From contig NZ_CP195303.1 in the NCBI RefSeq assembly GCF_051245535.1, positions 930,001 to 994,000 on the forward strand: a stretch of 64,000 nt of DNA. The letters run 5' to 3'. Positions 62,468 to 64,000 of the stretch are shown here, piece by piece. The notes beneath the pieces are model-generated. The model ran no database searches and was not told the DNA's origin. It worked only from the letters and a program-made list of their open reading frames with translations. Positions within the stretch are counted from its first letter, which is position 1. Each line of letters opens with the position of its first letter. The DNA comes from Micavibrio aeruginosavorus_D. Lineage in GTDB: Bacteria; Pseudomonadota; Alphaproteobacteria; Micavibrionales; Micavibrionaceae. The position numbers and the translations under genes are program-made.

Positions 62468-64000
62468 ATGCAGAATTTCCATGAAATGGGTCTGCCAGAC
62501 GCGCTCGTGCGCGCGCTGGACTATATGAAGTTTGAAACGCCGACGCCGATTCAGGCTCAGGCTATCCCTATCGCCCTTGCTGGCAACGACATTCTGGGTT
62601 CCGCCCAGACAGGCACAGGTAAAACCGGTGCTTTCGCAATCCCAATCATCGCTAAACTGATCGAGTTCCCGGAGTCGGGCGCATTGATCATGACGCCGAC
62701 CCGCGAACTGGCTGTTCAGGTTGCTGACATCGTCCGCAAAATGCTGGGCTCCCAACCGACGATGACGCTGGCTGTTCTGATCGGTGGTGAACCGATGGAC
62801 AAACAGATGCGTCAATTGCGCACCCACCCGCGCATCATCATCGGCACGCCGGGCCGTATCAACGACCACCTGCAACGCGGCACCGTGAATTTCGAGAAGT
62901 CCAACTTCTTGGTCTTGGATGAAACCGACCGCATGCTGGACATGGGCTTTGGTATCCAGATCGAAAAGATCATTCGGACCATGCCGAAAGAACGCCAGAC
63001 GATGATGTTCTCGGCCACCATTCCGCCGTATATCGGCAAATTGTCGGCCCAATACCTGAAAAACCCGCAGCGCATTTCCATTGGCGAAGAGTCAACGGCA
63101 GCGCCGAAGATTAAACAGGAACTGATCCACACCAACCACTCCGAAAAATACGGTGCCCTGATTGGTCAACTGGATCAACGCGAAGGTTCGGTTATCATTT
63201 TCGTGAAAACGAAACATGGCGCCGACCGTCTGGCCCACAAACTGACCCAGGACGATTTCCGTTCCGAAGCTCTGCACGGTGATTTGCGCCAGAACAAGCG
63301 TGACCGCGTAATCCGCAGCTTCCGCGACAAGAAATACCGCATCCTGGTTGCCACCGACGTGGCCGCCCGTGGTCTGGATATTCCGCACATCGAACACGTC
63401 GTAAACTACGACCTGCCGCAATGTGCAGAAGACTACATCCACCGTATCGGCCGTACAGGCCGCGCCGGAGCAGAAGGCAACGCTTTGTGCCTGCTGACAT
63501 CGGAAGATGGTGGCAAGTGGAAGGCCATTCACAAGCTGATGAACCCGCCCGCCAATGGCGAAAAACACGAGGCCCGCGACGAAAATGGCGGACGCCCGTC
63601 GTTCGGCCGCCGTTCCGGTGGTGGTTTCAAGCAAGGTGGCTTTAAACGTGACGGATACAGAAAAGAAGAAGGTGGCCGCGATGGTTACAAAAAAGAAGGC
63701 TTCAAACCGCGTCGTGATTTTGACGACCGCCCACGGCAAGACCGTCCTCGGAGCGAACGGCCGTTCGGCGACCGCCCGCGCGGAGACCGTCCGTTCAACA
63801 ATGACCGCCCGCGTGAAGATCGCCCGCGCCGCGATTTTAACGACCGCCCGTCTTTCCGCGATGATCGCGGCGGTGATCGTCCGTTCCAAAAGCGTGACGA
63901 CGACCGTGGGAACCGTTTCAATCGTGACGAACGCCCGAGCAGCCCTTGGAAAAAGGACCGTCCGTATAACGACCGGCCCCAAACCAGCGCACCGCGCGGC
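62468..64000 (+). CDS. DEAD-box RNA helicase with a DETD motif II (runs off the right edge)
   Basis: About 511 residues are visible. The helicase core has the Q motif TPTPIQAQAIP, motif I AQTGTGKTG, PTRELA, motif II DETD (FLVLDETDRMLDMGF) in place of DEAD, SAT, and motif VI HRIGRTGRAG. After residue about 365 comes a long Arg/Asp/Pro/Gly-rich tail with repeats of DRPR, DRPF and RRDF, still open at the window end. The start at 62468 (MQNFHEMGLPDALV) is preceded by GAGATCGAG. Its leader is the structured element described above. It is most similar in layout to CsdA/RhlE-type cold-shock helicases. Confidence 0.93.
   Translation, partial: MQNFHEMGLPDALVRALDYMKFETPTPIQAQAIPIALAGNDILGSAQTGTGKTGAFAIPIIAKLIEFPESGALIMTPTRELAVQVADIVRKMLGSQPTMTLAVLIGGEPMDKQMRQLRTHPRIIIGTPGRINDHLQRGTVNFEKSNFLVLDETDRMLDMGFGIQIEKIIRTMPKERQTMMFSATIPPYIGKLSAQYLKNPQRISIGEESTAAPKIKQELIHTNHSEKYGALIGQLDQREGSVIIFVKTKHGADRLAHKLTQDDFRSEALHGDLRQNKRDRVIRSFRDKKYRILVATDVAARGLDIPHIEHVVNYDLPQCAEDYIHRIGRTGRAGAEGNALCLLTSEDGGKWKAIHKLMNPPANGEKHEARDENGGRPSFGRRSGGGFKQGGFKRDGYRKEEGGRDGYKKEGFKPRRDFDDRPRQDRPRSERPFGDRPRGDRPFNNDRPREDRPRRDFNDRPSFRDDRGGDRPFQKRDDDRGNRFNRDERPSSPWKKDRPYNDRPQTSAPRG

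Noticed and set aside
1..64000. CRISPR arrays, transposases, integrases and phage genes
   Set aside because: None seen; the repeats present are palindromes at separate intergenic sites, not regularly spaced arrays.

Overview
The window is a chromosomal segment of a Gram-negative bacterium, most likely an alphaproteobacterium. The evidence for this is: a type I NADH dehydrogenase operon with separate nuoC and nuoD; the neighbourhood trigger factor - clpP - lon - HU; an LptD outer-membrane protein; a split glycine dehydrogenase (GcvPA/GcvPB); a bacterial Rsm22-like methyltransferase; and eight intergenic palindromes of the GTCATNCCGGCGAAGGCCGG type common in that class. A Micavibrio-like lineage is possible, but this is only a guess from overall gene style. 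I see no prophage, transposase, integrase, CRISPR array or rRNA operon.

Layout. 1-6412 (minus): nuoA-B-C-D-[exported 144-aa protein]-E-F-[247-aa duplicated-domain protein]-G, with G running off the left edge and most junctions overlapping. 6671-9105 (plus): an ABC exporter pair. 9136-12213 (minus): a large inverse-autotransporter-like protein with a beta-helix passenger, then tRNA-Asp. 12589-15675 (minus): two tandem paralogues that look like catalytically dead GGDEF/EAL relics. 15812-19035: alanine dehydrogenase and a 657-aa orphan. 19197-25262: tRNA-Val, HU, Lon, ClpP, trigger factor and tRNA-Leu; clpX, often found in this cluster, is absent. 25328-28617: NAD(P)HX repair enzyme, tRNA-His and glutamine synthetase. 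28578-31268: a segment bounded by a 49-bp direct repeat of the glnA 3' end, carrying two unfamiliar convergent genes. 31330-40178: small unknowns, a thioesterase, parE, a lipoprotein, a YdbH-like protein and lptD. 40404-48275: an RhlE-type helicase, two small paralogues, an Rsm22 homologue, kbl / AT-rich orphan / tdh, and a short MprF-like protein. 48284-50051: three diverged tandem paralogues. 50230-56479: homogentisate dioxygenase, a DUF4139 protein, a sodium:solute symporter and a secreted esterase. 56541-61032: the glycine cleavage operon gcvT-H-PA-PB, with palindromes at its gene junctions. 61257-64000: an FMN reductase, a cold-shock protein and a DEAD-box helicase that runs off the right edge.

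How genes work together. The nuo genes build the peripheral arm of complex I. kbl and tdh convert threonine to glycine, which the gcv operon can then cleave to one-carbon units; Ald interconverts alanine and pyruvate and GlnA assimilates ammonia. Tig, ClpP, Lon and HU form a protein-quality/nucleoid cluster. The cold-shock protein and the following helicase are separated by a strongly structured RNA segment that can pair with the helicase ribosome-binding region, suggesting a shared cold or RNA-structure response.

The most unusual items are the glnA-end duplication enclosing a small cargo module (28578-31268), the structured leader at 62349-62462, the triplicated unknown family at 48284-50051, and the inverse autotransporter with a beta-helix passenger at 9136-12213.
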